A DNA stretch of 64,000 nucleotides, taken from an uncultured Pseudomonadota bacterium. GTDB taxonomy: Bacteria; Myxococcota_A; UBA796; GCA-2862545. Below the pieces are notes generated by a model that was not told the origin of the DNA, did not search any database, and worked only from the letters and a program-made list of their open reading frames with translations. A program made the translations under genes and the position numbers. Location of the stretch: assembly GCA_903861005.1 (NCBI GenBank), contig CAIOSP010000073.1:1-64000 (forward strand), read 5' to 3'. Each line of letters starts with the position of its first letter. Position 1 is the stretch's first letter. Below, piece by piece: positions 53,711-64,000 of the stretch.

Positions 53711-55747
53711 CTACTCGCAGCTCAGTCCGGCGCCCTGCAGGACCGCCTCGATCTCACGCTTGTCGGTGGCGCCGGCGCGTGCGCGCGCCTTGCACAGTCG
53801 GACCTTGGCCTCAGGCATTCGGCCCTGCTTCACGTAGGCGTACCCGAGCCCGTAGTTCGCATCGACGCTGCTGGGCATCAGGCTGGTGGCCTGCTCGAAG
53901 TAGTCGGCGGCGGACGACGCGTTCCCGGCGTCCAGCGCGGTCCAGCCCTGGTCGACCAGGCCAGACACACGCGCCGTGTTGTCCACGGCGGCCACCGGGC
54001 CCTCGCTCGGCGGCGCCGAGCGCTCCTCGCGGGCGGGCGGGGTGGAGGGCGGGTCCCAAGGCGACGGACCGTCCTGCGGCGGCGGCGCGGTCAAGGAGCG
54101 GACCGGGGTCGGCAGGTTGAGGTGCGCGGTGGGGCCCGGTGGCGGCGGCTCGGTCGAGCCAGCGGGCGCCAGGGTGCGCAACGAGGGGACGCGCGCGGAC
54201 GGCGGGGCAGTCGACGGGGCCGAGCTGACGACCGCCGGCTGCGCGGGCGCGGCAGACGGCGCGGGCGCAGGCACAGGCGCCGCAGAAGGGGCCGGCGCGG
54301 GCGCGGGGGCGACCGCCGCCGCGGCTTCGGGCGAACCGGCGGGCGCTGGGGCGACCTCTGGGGCAGGGACCGCGGCGACCGGCGCAGGCGCCGTCACAGG
54401 CCCGCCGGAGCCCTCGCCAATCCACCACAGGCCCAACACGACCACCACGACCGCCGTGGCCGCGCCGAACATCCAGAGGCTGTTCAAGCCGCCGGCAGCG
54501 TGCGCGACGCGGTCGTCGTCATCCTCGTCGTCGACGCCGAACGAGGCGTCCGCCGCCGACGCGGCGATCGGCTTGGGCGAGGCCACCGCCGCCGCCATCG
54601 AGGCGGGCGCGTGGCGGACGGCCGCGCTCATCTCCTCGGTGTGATCGTCCTTGGTCCGGCCAAAGGTGACGGCATCCTCTTCGGCCGGCACCACCGCCGG
54701 GCGACCCTTGAGGTGCTCGGGCACGGGAGGGGCGTCCAGGTGGTCCAAGCCGATGTTCACGGCCGGGTAGGCGGCGGACTCCTCGGTGCGCTCCGGCGCG
54801 CCCAGCCCCACCAGCCCGGTCCACGGGCGACGCGGCGGACGACGGACGGACGGCGCCTGACCGCCCCCGTGGGCCTCGATCTCGGCGACCGCCTCAAAGA
54901 ACACGGCGAGCGCTTCCAGATCACTCGCGCGCTGCCAGGGGCCGGCGCGGAATGACAGGTGGTCGTCGGCGTCCACGCGCCGCTCGATCACCCAGCGCTG
55001 CACGGTGGCCAGATCGGCCACGTCGAACATCTCGCCGCCTTGCAGCAGGACGAAGTCGCCCTCGCCGCGCGGGGGTGTGGTCAGCTCGTCGGCGGTCTCA
55101 CGGAGCGGGACGATCGCCTCGGGCGGGACAGCCGGCGCGGTCGCGTCGAGCACCTCCGCCGCGTCCGCGCCATGGGCCAGGTCGCGCTCCAGGTCCGCGA
55201 GCAGCGCGGCGCCGGACGGCGTCACCACCTCAGCCGGCGGGGGCATGGGGTCGTCGGCGTCCGACAGGGTGTCGCCGTCCCGGTCGGGGGCGACGGCGGT
55301 GCGCTCGTGCACATGGACCGAGGACATCTCGAGCGTTGTCTCGGAGTCGTGGTCGCCCGGCGCACGGGCGAACGGCGCAGGCATCGACAGCGACTGCTCA
55401 GACTCGGGCAGCGAGTCGTCGACGAGCGTGCTGCCGGGGACGTGCCCGGTCGGCGACTCAAACCGGGGCGGGGCAGGCGGCTGCGCGGGCATCGGGGCGA
55501 CGACCCGAACCGCGGGCTGGGCCGGCACAGGCGCCGGCGCTGCTGGCGAGCCGTCGACCACGACCGGGCCAAGACCCGGGTAGGTCCCCGATGATCCGTC
55601 ATCCAGCATCTGGAGGCCGATCGGATGGACCTCCTGGCGGGCGCCGCAGCGCGCGCACTGCATCCCAAATGGACGGCCCGACGCCACCACCCACGGAGGG
55701 GGTGCGATGTCATGGACCGCATGGCAGGCGTTGCAGGTGACCCTCAC
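53711..55747 (-). CDS. GltJ-like zinc-ribbon/GYF-like/TM/TPR protein
   Basis: The 678-residue protein starts with an MJ0042-type zinc ribbon (Cys5, Cys8, Cys31, Cys34; VTCNACH and QCARCG). A disordered acidic/Pro segment follows. Next is a GYF_2-like domain near 230-280 (FVLLQGGEMFDVADLATVQRW then GPWQRASDLE) and one membrane helix (about 425-447). A long Pro/Ala-rich periplasmic arm and a C-terminal TPR pair (about 595-670) follow. The ZnR-GYF-TM-Pro layout is that of GltJ of the Myxococcus gliding machinery, where these domains switch on MglA and AglZ; GltJ ends in TonB-like domains, not TPR. GTG 55747 has GGAGG five bases upstream. Confidence 0.75.
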   Translation of the reverse strand: MRVTCNACHAVHDIAPPPWVVASGRPFGMQCARCGARQEVHPIGLQMLDDGSSGTYPGLGPVVVDGSPAAPAPVPAQPAVRVVAPMPAQPPAPPRFESPTGHVPGSTLVDDSLPESEQSLSMPAPFARAPGDHDSETTLEMSSVHVHERTAVAPDRDGDTLSDADDPMPPPAEVVTPSGAALLADLERDLAHGADAAEVLDATAPAVPPEAIVPLRETADELTTPPRGEGDFVLLQGGEMFDVADLATVQRWVIERRVDADDHLSFRAGPWQRASDLEALAVFFEAVAEIEAHGGGQAPSVRRPPRRPWTGLVGLGAPERTEESAAYPAVNIGLDHLDAPPVPEHLKGRPAVVPAEEDAVTFGRTKDDHTEEMSAAVRHAPASMAAAVASPKPIAASAADASFGVDDEDDDDRVAHAAGGLNSLWMFGAATAVVVVVLGLWWIGEGSGGPVTAPAPVAAVPAPEVAPAPAGSPEAAAAVAPAPAPAPSAAPVPAPAPSAAPAQPAVVSSAPSTAPPSARVPSLRTLAPAGSTEPPPPGPTAHLNLPTPVRSLTAPPPQDGPSPWDPPSTPPAREERSAPPSEGPVAAVDNTARVSGLVDQGWTALDAGNASSAADYFEQATSLMPSSVDANYGLGYAYVKQGRMPEAKVRLCKARARAGATDKREIEAVLQGAGLSCE

Positions 55748-55848
55748 CGCGTCCTCCCTCTCGATGCGCGCCACTGCGCGCACATCGCCCTGTTTCTATC
55801 CGATCGTCGCACGCACGATGTCTGAAACGTGTGGTGACGCGCGGTCGA

Positions 55849-56301
55849 TCAGCGGAAGAGCGCGTACCAGGCCACAGCGGCCACCACGAGCACGACGATG
55901 CCGATGACCAGCACGGGGGGCGAACCACCCGACGACTTGTCACCCTTGCCGGCCTCGCGGAGCTTGCGAGCACTGGCGGCATCACCGACCGGACGGGCCG
56001 GCGGCGGGCTGGGAGGGGCCGGATCGGCGCCATCCTCAGCGCGGGCCCGGTCCGCGGCAGCGCGGATCTCCTTGGCCAGCTGCGAGCCGTGCGGCATCAC
56101 GGTGGTGGGGACGTCGGCGTCATCCTCGTCGTCCGCCGCATAGTTGCGGCCACGGGAGGGAGCGGGCGCCGGCGCCGCGGCTTCACGGAAGACAACGAAC
56201 TTGTGCGCGCAGCTCGGGCACGAGATCCGGGCACCCTTGCCCGGGATCTTCTCGTCGTTGATCCGGTACTTGGAGGAGCAGGATGGACAGGTGACGATCA
56301 T
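55849..56301 (-). CDS. Zinc-ribbon (MJ0042-type) membrane protein
   Basis: The 150-residue protein starts with an MJ0042-type zinc ribbon: Cys5, Cys8 (VTCPSCSSKYRINDEKIP), then Cys28 and Cys31 (ISCPSCAHKF). A disordered region follows and one C-terminal membrane helix (about 125-147). The same zinc-ribbon pattern is at the start of the GltJ-like protein that follows on this strand after 101 bases, suggesting a shared role, for instance as a binding adaptor at the membrane. The ATG at 56301 is chosen over an ATG at 56340 since zinc ribbons of this type start with M-x-x-x-C. Confidence 0.78.
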   Translation of the reverse strand: MIVTCPSCSSKYRINDEKIPGKGARISCPSCAHKFVVFREAAAPAPAPSRGRNYAADDEDDADVPTTVMPHGSQLAKEIRAAADRARAEDGADPAPPSPPPARPVGDAASARKLREAGKGDKSSGGSPPVLVIGIVVLVVAAVAWYALFR

Positions 56302-56357
56302 GGCAGTCAGGAATCCTTCGGAGCGGCGAGAACGTAGCACACTCTGCCGTTCATCGG

Positions 56358-58655
56358 TCAGTCAGACAGAATCTGTAGGCGATGATCGGCCATCTGAATC
56401 CACTCGGTACGCCCTTTAAACGCGATCCAGACCCTGGGTGGCGAAACCTGCCGAATGGTGCCTGTACCTATCCCCTCGCAGAGCACGCGCACCCCCACCG
56501 ATAGATCTTCCGCCGACTCCACCGGTCGGGTTCGGTACATGTCGACCGGCGCGGGCTCGCCCTCGTCGTCCTGACGGGGAGGGGCCGCAGCACGTCGCCG
56601 CATGGTGACAAAAGCCGAGAGCTTGTCTTCTTCGACCGTCCGGGTCACCCGCGCGAGCTGCGCCGCCTCCTCGGTCTTGGCCTCCAGCTCCGGGACGTCG
56701 CCGTCGCAGGCGTCGAGCGGGATGCCATACAAAAACCGGCTCGCCGCCACCGGCTCGGACCCCACGGCATTTGGATTGCGGGGGTCAAAGCGCGGGGAGC
56801 GCTTGTGCCGGGTGATCACCAGGCGGTCCTTGGCCCGGGTGAACGCGACATAGGCCAGCCTGCGCTCCTCCTCGACGCCGCCCTCGGCCTCGGCTCGAGA
56901 GTGGGGGAACTGGCCCTCGACCACGTGGACCACGAACACCACCGGGTACTCAAGCCCCTTGGCGTTGTGGACCGTCATCATGGTCACCACGCCGCCCTCG
57001 GGGATCTCCTCGTCGTTGCCGACCAGCGTCGCCTTGTCGAGCCACGCATGGAGCAGCTCGATCGGCGTACCCGCGACCTCCTCCGGCTCAAAGTCGGTCG
57101 CGAAGCGCAGCAGCTGGTTGAGGTTGTCGACCCGGGCCTGGGCCTCGGCGTCACCGTCGTCGCGCAGCATCTCGAGGTAGCCGGTCGACTCCAGCACCCG
57201 GTGGATGAGCGGCGCCGGGCGCTCGACCTGGGCGGCGTCCGCCATCTGGTCGATCATCTTCACGAAGCCCGCCAGCGCCTTGCCCACGCGATCCTGGCCC
57301 ATCGCCATGGAGCGGGCGGCCTTGAGCAGCGGCTCGCCGCGCTCGGTCGCCACGGCGCGCAGCTTGGTGAGCGTGGTGGTGCCTATCCCGCGTGGGGGGA
57401 CGTTCACGATGCGCAGAAAGGCCGCGTCGTCGGCCGGGTTGGCGACCAGGCGCACGTAGCTGACGGCGTCGCGGATCTCGCGGCGGCTGTAGAACGGCCT
57501 GCCGCCCACCACCTTGTGGGGCACGGCCGCGTCCCGAAACGCCAGCTCGAACGGCAGGCTGGTGGCGTTGGTCCGGTAGATGACGGCGATGTCGCCCCAG
57601 GCCGTGCCGCGGTCGTGCAGCTGCCGGATGGCGATCGCCACGCCGCGCGCCTCCTCGCGTGGCTCGTCGAAGTTGCGGAAGGTGACGCGCGAACCGCCCT
57701 TCTTGTCCTCGGTAAACAGCCGCTTCACGATGCGGTCGCCGTTCTTGGCCACCACCGCGTTCGCCAGCTCCAGGATGCGCTCGGTGCAGCGGTAGTTCCG
57801 CTCCATCCGCACCGTGGTCGCCTCGGGGAAGTCTTGCTTGAAGTCCAGGATGTTGCGGATGTCGGCGCCGCGGAACCCGTAGATCGACTGGTCGTCGTCG
57901 CCCACCACCGCCAGGTTGCGGCGTTTAGCGGTCAGCAGCTTGAGAAGCTTGTACTGGGCGGCGTTGGTGTCCTGGTACTCGTCGACCATCACGTAGTGGA
58001 AGCGGTCGACCCACTTGTTGAGCACCTCCGGGTGGTGCTCGAACAACTCCACAACCTTGTTGATCAGGTCGTTGAAGTCCATGGCGTCTGACGCCCGCAG
58101 CGCCTCCTCGTAGGCCCGCCACAGCTTAGCCAGCGGGTCGGTCGGCCGCAGGCGGTGGTCGCGCAGCAGCTCGTCGACCGTGTCCATGCGGTTCTTGTAG
58201 TGGTCGATCTTGGACAAGATCGCCGACGGGGGGTTCATCTTGGGGTCCTGGCCCTGATCGACCAGGATCTGGCGCAGCAGGCGGAGCTGGTCGTCGTCGT
58301 CGTAGATCGCGAACCGACGGGTGTAGCCCAGGTGCTCGGCGTCGATGCGCAGGATGCGGCAGCACGACGCGTGGAAGGTGCTGACCCACAGCTTCGCCCC
58401 GCGCGGGCCGGTCAGCTGCGACACGCGCTCCTTCATCTCGTGGGCGGCCTTGTTGGTGAAGGTCACCGCCAGGATGTTCATCGGGTCGATGCCCGCGTGC
58501 ACCATGTAGGCGATGCGGTGCGTCAGCACGCGCGTCTTGCCCGACCCAGCCCCCGCCAGGATCAACAGCGGCCCGTCCACGTGCGTGACGGCGGCGCCCT
58601 GCTCGGGGTTGAGCGGCCCGAGCTCGTCGGGCAGCGGCGGGTAGGTCTTGCTCAT
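56358..58655 (-). CDS. pcrA: UvrD/PcrA-type ATP-dependent DNA helicase
   Basis: The 765-residue SF1A helicase has Walker A AGAGSGKT (34-41), the '[13 protein letters not shown]' motif Ia, VDEYQDTN (motif II), [15 protein letters not shown] (III), RNYRCT (IV) and VNPPRGIG (as NVPPRGIG) with LEYPVVFV and [13 protein letters not shown] (V, VI). A C-terminal Tudor-like segment ([18 protein letters not shown]) that binds RNA polymerase in PcrA is present. The protein unwinds DNA in nucleotide excision repair and clears replication or transcription conflicts. Its ATG overlaps the preceding GlmU-like stop by ATGA. The length is slightly above E. coli UvrD (720). Confidence 0.93.
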   Translation of the reverse strand: MSKTYPPLPDELGPLNPEQGAAVTHVDGPLLILAGAGSGKTRVLTHRIAYMVHAGIDPMNILAVTFTNKAAHEMKERVSQLTGPRGAKLWVSTFHASCCRILRIDAEHLGYTRRFAIYDDDDQLRLLRQILVDQGQDPKMNPPSAILSKIDHYKNRMDTVDELLRDHRLRPTDPLAKLWRAYEEALRASDAMDFNDLINKVVELFEHHPEVLNKWVDRFHYVMVDEYQDTNAAQYKLLKLLTAKRRNLAVVGDDDQSIYGFRGADIRNILDFKQDFPEATTVRMERNYRCTERILELANAVVAKNGDRIVKRLFTEDKKGGSRVTFRNFDEPREEARGVAIAIRQLHDRGTAWGDIAVIYRTNATSLPFELAFRDAAVPHKVVGGRPFYSRREIRDAVSYVRLVANPADDAAFLRIVNVPPRGIGTTTLTKLRAVATERGEPLLKAARSMAMGQDRVGKALAGFVKMIDQMADAAQVERPAPLIHRVLESTGYLEMLRDDGDAEAQARVDNLNQLLRFATDFEPEEVAGTPIELLHAWLDKATLVGNDEEIPEGGVVTMMTVHNAKGLEYPVVFVVHVVEGQFPHSRAEAEGGVEEERRLAYVAFTRAKDRLVITRHKRSPRFDPRNPNAVGSEPVAASRFLYGIPLDACDGDVPELEAKTEEAAQLARVTRTVEEDKLSAFVTMRRRAAAPPRQDDEGEPAPVDMYRTRPVESAEDLSVGVRVLCEGIGTGTIRQVSPPRVWIAFKGRTEWIQMADHRLQILSD

Positions 58656-59497
58656 CCGGACTTCTTCGACGCCCGGCTGGCCGCCTTGTTCCGGGCCAGG
58701 ATCTTGGCCCCGACGCCGTCCAGGTGCCGCTCCTGCGCCCGGGTGATCGCCAACGCGCCAGGCTCCACGTCGGTCGCGACCACCGAGCCCGCCGCCACCA
58801 GCGCCCCGTCGCCAATCACCACCGGCGCCACCAGGCTGGAGTTGGTCCCGACGAACACGTCCTCGCCGATGGTCGTGCGGTGCTTGCGCGCCCCGTCGTA
58901 ATTGCAGGTGATCGTGCCCGCGCCGATGTTCGACCGCGCCCCGATCTCAGCGTCGCCCAGGTACGTCAGATGGTTGGCCTTGGCGCCGGCGCCCAGCACC
59001 GTGTTCTTCGTCTCGACGAAGTTCCCGATCTTGCTGTCGGGCCCCAGCTTGGTGCCGCTCCGCAGGTGGGCGAATGGCCCGACCACCGCGCCCGCGCCGA
59101 TCTCGGCGTGGTCGGCCACCGTGTAGGGCTTGAGCTCAGCGCCCGGCCCTACCGACGTGTCCTTGAGGTGGCAGCCCGGGTGGACCACCGCGCCTGACGC
59201 CACCGTGGTCGTGCCCAGCAGGTGGCAGCCACCCCACACCGTGCTGCCCGGCTCCAGCGTCACCCGTGGGCCCATAAACGGCGCCTCGCCCACGAAGCGC
59301 ACCCCGCGGCACACCGCGTCTGCCTGAATCGCGGCCAGCCAGGTCGCCTCGGCCACACGCAGCCCCGCCACGTCGGCGATCGGCGGCGCGCCAAGGTCGT
59401 CGACCACCAGTCCGTCGCGGACCAGCGTCGAGATCGGCTCGCCGAGCAGGGCCTTGTCGGCCGCCCACGGCGTCAGACGGGCAAACAGCGGTCCCAC
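58652..59497 (-). CDS. GlmU-type acetyltransferase domain protein (no pyrophosphorylase domain)
   Basis: The 281-residue protein is a left-handed beta-helix acyltransferase. It matches the C-terminal acetyltransferase half of GlmU, with [43 protein letters not shown] and [18 protein letters not shown] as in GlmU (shortened). It keeps the histidine and the asparagine-tyrosine region, but the N-terminal uridylyltransferase domain is absent: the first 90 residues are a short different domain. It may acetylate GlcN-1-P with a separate pyrophosphorylase, or act on another sugar. GTG 59497 with GGAG six bases upstream is chosen. It is coupled to pcrA, and divergent from a TetR gene. Confidence 0.82.
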   Translation of the reverse strand: MGPLFARLTPWAADKALLGEPISTLVRDGLVVDDLGAPPIADVAGLRVAEATWLAAIQADAVCRGVRFVGEAPFMGPRVTLEPGSTVWGGCHLLGTTTVASGAVVHPGCHLKDTSVGPGAELKPYTVADHAEIGAGAVVGPFAHLRSGTKLGPDSKIGNFVETKNTVLGAGAKANHLTYLGDAEIGARSNIGAGTITCNYDGARKHRTTIGEDVFVGTNSSLVAPVVIGDGALVAAGSVVATDVEPGALAITRAQERHLDGVGAKILARNKAASRASKKSG

Positions 59498-59562
59498 GAT
59501 CCACTCCAAGGCTCCCCCACGACTAACCGGGCCGGGCCTCCGGGTTACGGCCGCGCCCACGC

Positions 59563-60150
59563 ATGTCGCACGACACCCCCACCACCGGCGAGCGCACCCG
59601 CGCCCGCATCCTGGACGCCGCCCTGCCCCGGTTCGCCGCGGAGGGGTACGCCGGCACCAGCGTCCGCACCCTGGCCGACGCCGCCGGCGTCAACGTCGCC
59701 ACGTTGGCGTGGCACTTTGGCGACAAGGAGGGCCTGTACCGGGCCTGCGTCGAGCGCCTGTACGCGGACCTCGCCCAGGTCGACACCTCCGCGCTGGAGG
59801 GGGACGACCCGCTGGCCGCCTTGGTGCGCCGCGCCTGGGCCTTCACCCAGTCCCGCCGCGACCACATCCGCCTCCTGCACCGCCACCTGCTGGACCAGGG
59901 CTCCCACCATGACGTGCTCGCCGAGCGCTGGCTGGATCCCCTGGTCGACGGCGCCCGCCCTGCGCTGGTCGCGCTGCGGCCCGACGCCACCGACACCGAG
60001 CGCCGCCTGCTGCTGTTCACGGCGGCCCACGTCATCGTCCGCTTCGTCCTGGACGACCCCGCCTTCCTGACCCGGGCGGTGGGCGTCGAGACCGAAGACG
60101 AGATCGTCGCGTGGCTGGTTCGTGTCGTCCGAGCGCTGATCCTGGCCTGA
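59563..60150 (+). CDS. TetR-family transcriptional regulator
   Basis: The 195-residue protein has an N-terminal TetR DNA-binding domain: [56 protein letters not shown] (in parts), with a normal recognition helix. The C-terminal part is helical and probably binds a ligand of unknown nature. It is divergent from the GlmU-like gene (65 bases between starts) and lies 74 bases before fusA. TetR regulators commonly act on the gene divergent from them, but no operator dyad was found in the short gap. The ATG at 59563 starts close to the HTH. Confidence 0.85.
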   Translation: MSHDTPTTGERTRARILDAALPRFAAEGYAGTSVRTLADAAGVNVATLAWHFGDKEGLYRACVERLYADLAQVDTSALEGDDPLAALVRRAWAFTQSRRDHIRLLHRHLLDQGSHHDVLAERWLDPLVDGARPALVALRPDATDTERRLLLFTAAHVIVRFVLDDPAFLTRAVGVETEDEIVAWLVRVVRALILA

Positions 60151-60224
60151 CCCCCCCTCTGAACGCCGCTTGCACCGACCGTGCCCCCCGAGTAAGGGGC
60201 GCGCCCGTTTGACCTGGAGAACCA

Positions 60225-62312
<2,088 letters not shown>

Positions 62313-62334
62313 GGCCCCTTCGCCCTCAAGCGCG

Positions 62335-62378
62335 CGACGCCGTCGCCTGGTCCTCCAGGCGGCGGCGTTGTCGTTTTA
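62335..62378 (+). terminator. Strong rho-independent terminator of fusA
   Basis: A 16-pair stem runs from 62335-62350 to 62355-62370, with a TCCT loop and two G-T wobble pairs, followed by TCGTTTTA. It begins 23 bases after the fusA stop and is one of the clearest terminators in the window. Confidence 0.88.
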
Positions 62379-62522
62379 GGGGTGTGCGACACCCCATCCG
62401 GATTCACCCGCACGCCTCAATGACCGCGCCGCTCGCGCGTCGCGGAAATGTGTTCGCCCCGTTCAAACCTCGATCGGTTAGGGGCGCGCCAAGTTGGCAC
62501 CTCCTCCCGGAAAGGCCCCTCC

Positions 62523-63719
62523 ATGACCTCCGCCACCGTCCTCCACGCGCTGTTTGAACGCGTCGGCGCGCCCCGCCCCGGACACCCCGCGGTGGTCGTC
62601 GCGCGGCCCGGCGTGGGCAAGACGCCGCTGGTCGTGCATGTCGCCGTGGACGCGATGATCGCCGGAAAGAACGTGCTGCACGTGTCGCTGGGCGACGGCG
62701 TCGAGCACGTGAACGTCCACTACAACGAGGTCCTGCGCGGCTCCAAGCGCCTGGCCGCCGACCACACCGACACCATCGAGCTGCTCCGCCGCCGCATGGT
62801 GCTGTCCTACCTGGAGCGCGACTTCGACGCGGCCAAGCTCGCCCACCAGGCGCGCATGCTGTCCGCCGCCGCCGCGTTCAAGCCCGACATGCTGGTCGTC
62901 GACGGCCTCCACGCCCGCAACTACAGCACGCACGCCACGGCCCTCGCCGAGCTCTCCCGCGAGTTCGCCGCCCCGCTGTGGCTCACCGTCTCCACCGAGG
63001 ACGGCGAGGCGCCCGCGGGCCCCACGCCCTCGTTCGTGCTCCGCCTGGACCCCGACCACGGCGCCATGCGCCTGGTGCACGTCCTCCCCGCCGGCGACCT
63101 GCCGCTCCCCTGGGTGATGGACCCGGCCACCCTCGCCCTCGCCGTGCCCGGCGAGGTCGCAGCGCCCGCGCGCCTGCGCCCCGCCCAGACCACGCTCTAC
63201 TCGGGCGGCGCCCAGGGCGCTGAGGCCGCGTTCGGCGAAGCCGCCGCCCGTCGCGGCCTGCGCGAGGTGAACTTCACCTTCGAGGGCCACCACCCCGCCC
63301 GCACCGACAACCAGGTCGCGCTGACCGCCCGCGAGCTGGACCAGGGCGAGGTCTCCCTGGTCTACGTCAGCCGCAAGCTCAACCGCGTCTGGCGCGACGA
63401 CGCCCTCGTCCAGCGCGTCCTGCAGATCCTCTGGCACGTCATCAGCCGCGCCGACCAGGTCTTCGTCGTCGGCGCCATCCAGCCCGACAACACCGTCGTC
63501 GGCGGCACCGGCTGGGGCGTCGAGCTCGCCCGCATGTGGAAGAAGGACGTCTGGGTCTACGACCAGCCCCGCCGCGTCTGGTTCCAGTGGGACGGCGCCG
63601 CCTGGGTGCAGGGCACGGCGCGGATCACGTCGTCGGCCATCGCGGGGAGCGGGACAAAGAACCTGGAGCCACACGCGGTGGAGGCGATCGACGGGTTGTT
63701 TGTGGGGAGCTTCGAGTAG
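62523..63719 (+). CDS. P-loop ATPase fused to a SLOG-like ligand-sensing domain
   Basis: The 398-residue protein has two halves. The N-terminal half (1-205) is a RecA-like P-loop ATPase with Walker A ARPGVGKT (27-34) and Walker B DMLVVDG (Asp127), like the DnaB/RecA type. The C-terminal half (222-398) starts with TLYSGGAQGAE (228-234) and continues with VYVSRKLNRVW, ADQVFVVGAIQPDNTVVGGTGWGVELA and VWVYDQPRRVWFQW, a Rossmann-like layout of the SLOG family that binds nucleotide-derived ligands. SLOG domains sense signals in several nucleotide-activated systems. It stands alone after the fusA terminator; the ATG at 62523 is used. The role is not known. Confidence 0.72.
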   Translation: MTSATVLHALFERVGAPRPGHPAVVVARPGVGKTPLVVHVAVDAMIAGKNVLHVSLGDGVEHVNVHYNEVLRGSKRLAADHTDTIELLRRRMVLSYLERDFDAAKLAHQARMLSAAAAFKPDMLVVDGLHARNYSTHATALAELSREFAAPLWLTVSTEDGEAPAGPTPSFVLRLDPDHGAMRLVHVLPAGDLPLPWVMDPATLALAVPGEVAAPARLRPAQTTLYSGGAQGAEAAFGEAAARRGLREVNFTFEGHHPARTDNQVALTARELDQGEVSLVYVSRKLNRVWRDDALVQRVLQILWHVISRADQVFVVGAIQPDNTVVGGTGWGVELARMWKKDVWVYDQPRRVWFQWDGAAWVQGTARITSSAIAGSGTKNLEPHAVEAIDGLFVGSFE

Positions 63720-64000
63720 CGTCTCGCCTGGCGCCTCCAACCGGAACGAACAGGGACGCCCTGTGGTGCCGACGGTGCTTGCGTTCCGCCCCACCCACCG
63801 ACGCCAGCCCCGCGCGACTGCCGCGCCCTCGCGGAGATCGATCGCGGGGCCACGAGGACGGGACGTTCACATCGGTGCCGGACGACCCCTTGCGCGCCCA
63901 TCCGCTGCGAGACGCCAAGGCGCAGCGTCCCGCGCCGTGCATCGCCACCACCCGGGCGCCCGTGGGAAGATCTGGCCGCGGCGCCGCCCTCTGCCGCGGC
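63720..64000. other. Right edge, no gene recognised
   Basis: From the end of the ATPase-SLOG gene to the window edge no reading frame looks like a real gene. Open frames exist on both strands but are low-complexity Arg/Ala/Pro-rich, as expected from high GC. A gene may begin beyond the edge. Confidence 0.4.

Noticed and set aside
53711-55747. CNACH near the N-terminus of the GltJ-like protein as a heme site
   Set aside because: There is no signal peptide before it and a second CxxC pair follows at ribbon spacing, so it is a zinc ribbon in the cytoplasm.
62485-62510. Sigma-54-like TTGGCACC upstream of the ATPase-SLOG gene
   Set aside because: The TTGC half of a -12 element is missing at the right distance.

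Overview
The window is very GC-rich (roughly 70% by eye), densely coded on both strands, and looks like chromosome from a myxobacterium or a close relative (Myxococcota, former Deltaproteobacteria). The signs are a parA-parB-bactofilin block with myxobacterial-type parS sites, many secreted lipoproteins carrying Asp-Thr-rich linkers just after the lipobox cysteine, thrombospondin type-3 and beta-propeller surface proteins, MJ0042-type zinc-ribbon/GYF/TPR proteins resembling the gliding protein GltJ, and an EF-G of the spirochaete/planctomycete/deltaproteobacterial type. No rRNA, tRNA, CRISPR, prophage or insertion sequence was found.

Layout. 1-5.0 kb: a lipid or acyl-conjugate cluster with two acyl carrier proteins, a condensation-type acyltransferase (cut by the window edge), a membrane GT2 glycosyltransferase and a PlsC-type acyltransferase. 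5.1-8.9 kb: a flavoprotein, then three parS sites and the overlapping parA-parB-bactofilin operon, which places, copies and scaffolds the chromosome origin region. 8.9-18.8 kb: a YkgJ-type Cys-cluster protein, a GH8 lipoprotein gene broken by a frameshift, an ATP-grasp protein, a TolB-like lipoprotein, a uridine kinase, a gluzincin peptidase and a GT-C membrane glycosyltransferase. 18.8-20 kb: an unusual non-coding stretch and two small paralogous membrane proteins ending in the same nine residues. 20-25.2 kb: enoyl-CoA hydratase, ketopantoate-reductase-like enzyme, two alpha/beta hydrolases and small proteins.

25.3-29 kb: a PhyH-type oxygenase, an HxsB-like radical SAM/SPASM maturase and a membrane SGNH hydrolase, a possible peptide-modification locus. 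29-34.9 kb: a five-gene operon (read leftward) in which every product is a predicted lipoprotein: a propeller, a doubled di-heme oxidoreductase, a five-heme cytochrome, a metzincin-like protease and a small protein. 35-38 kb: a Phd/VapC-type toxin-antitoxin pair with its own promoter-operator, then a SUMF1-fold lipoprotein and a PQQ-like propeller. 38-41 kb: a triple TonB-C-like protein and small Asp-Thr proteins.

39.9-47.7 kb: gyrA sits between two large paralogous membrane proteins, followed by a TPR protein. 47.7-50.8 kb: hemL and the Fo genes of ATP synthase (an AtpI-like gene, atpB, atpE) ending at strong hairpins, with no F1 genes here. 50.9-59.5 kb: two secreted proteins, then a leftward run of TPR, GltJ-like and zinc-ribbon proteins, PcrA/UvrD helicase and a free-standing GlmU-type acetyltransferase. 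59.6-63.7 kb: a TetR regulator, fusA with a TTG start and strong terminator, and a fusion of a P-loop ATPase with a SLOG-like ligand-sensing domain.

Most likely undescribed pieces: the PhyH/HxsB-like/SGNH locus, the all-lipoprotein multiheme operon, the ATPase-SLOG fusion, the small SGYGAV-tailed membrane pair, and the GltJ-like protein with a TPR tail.
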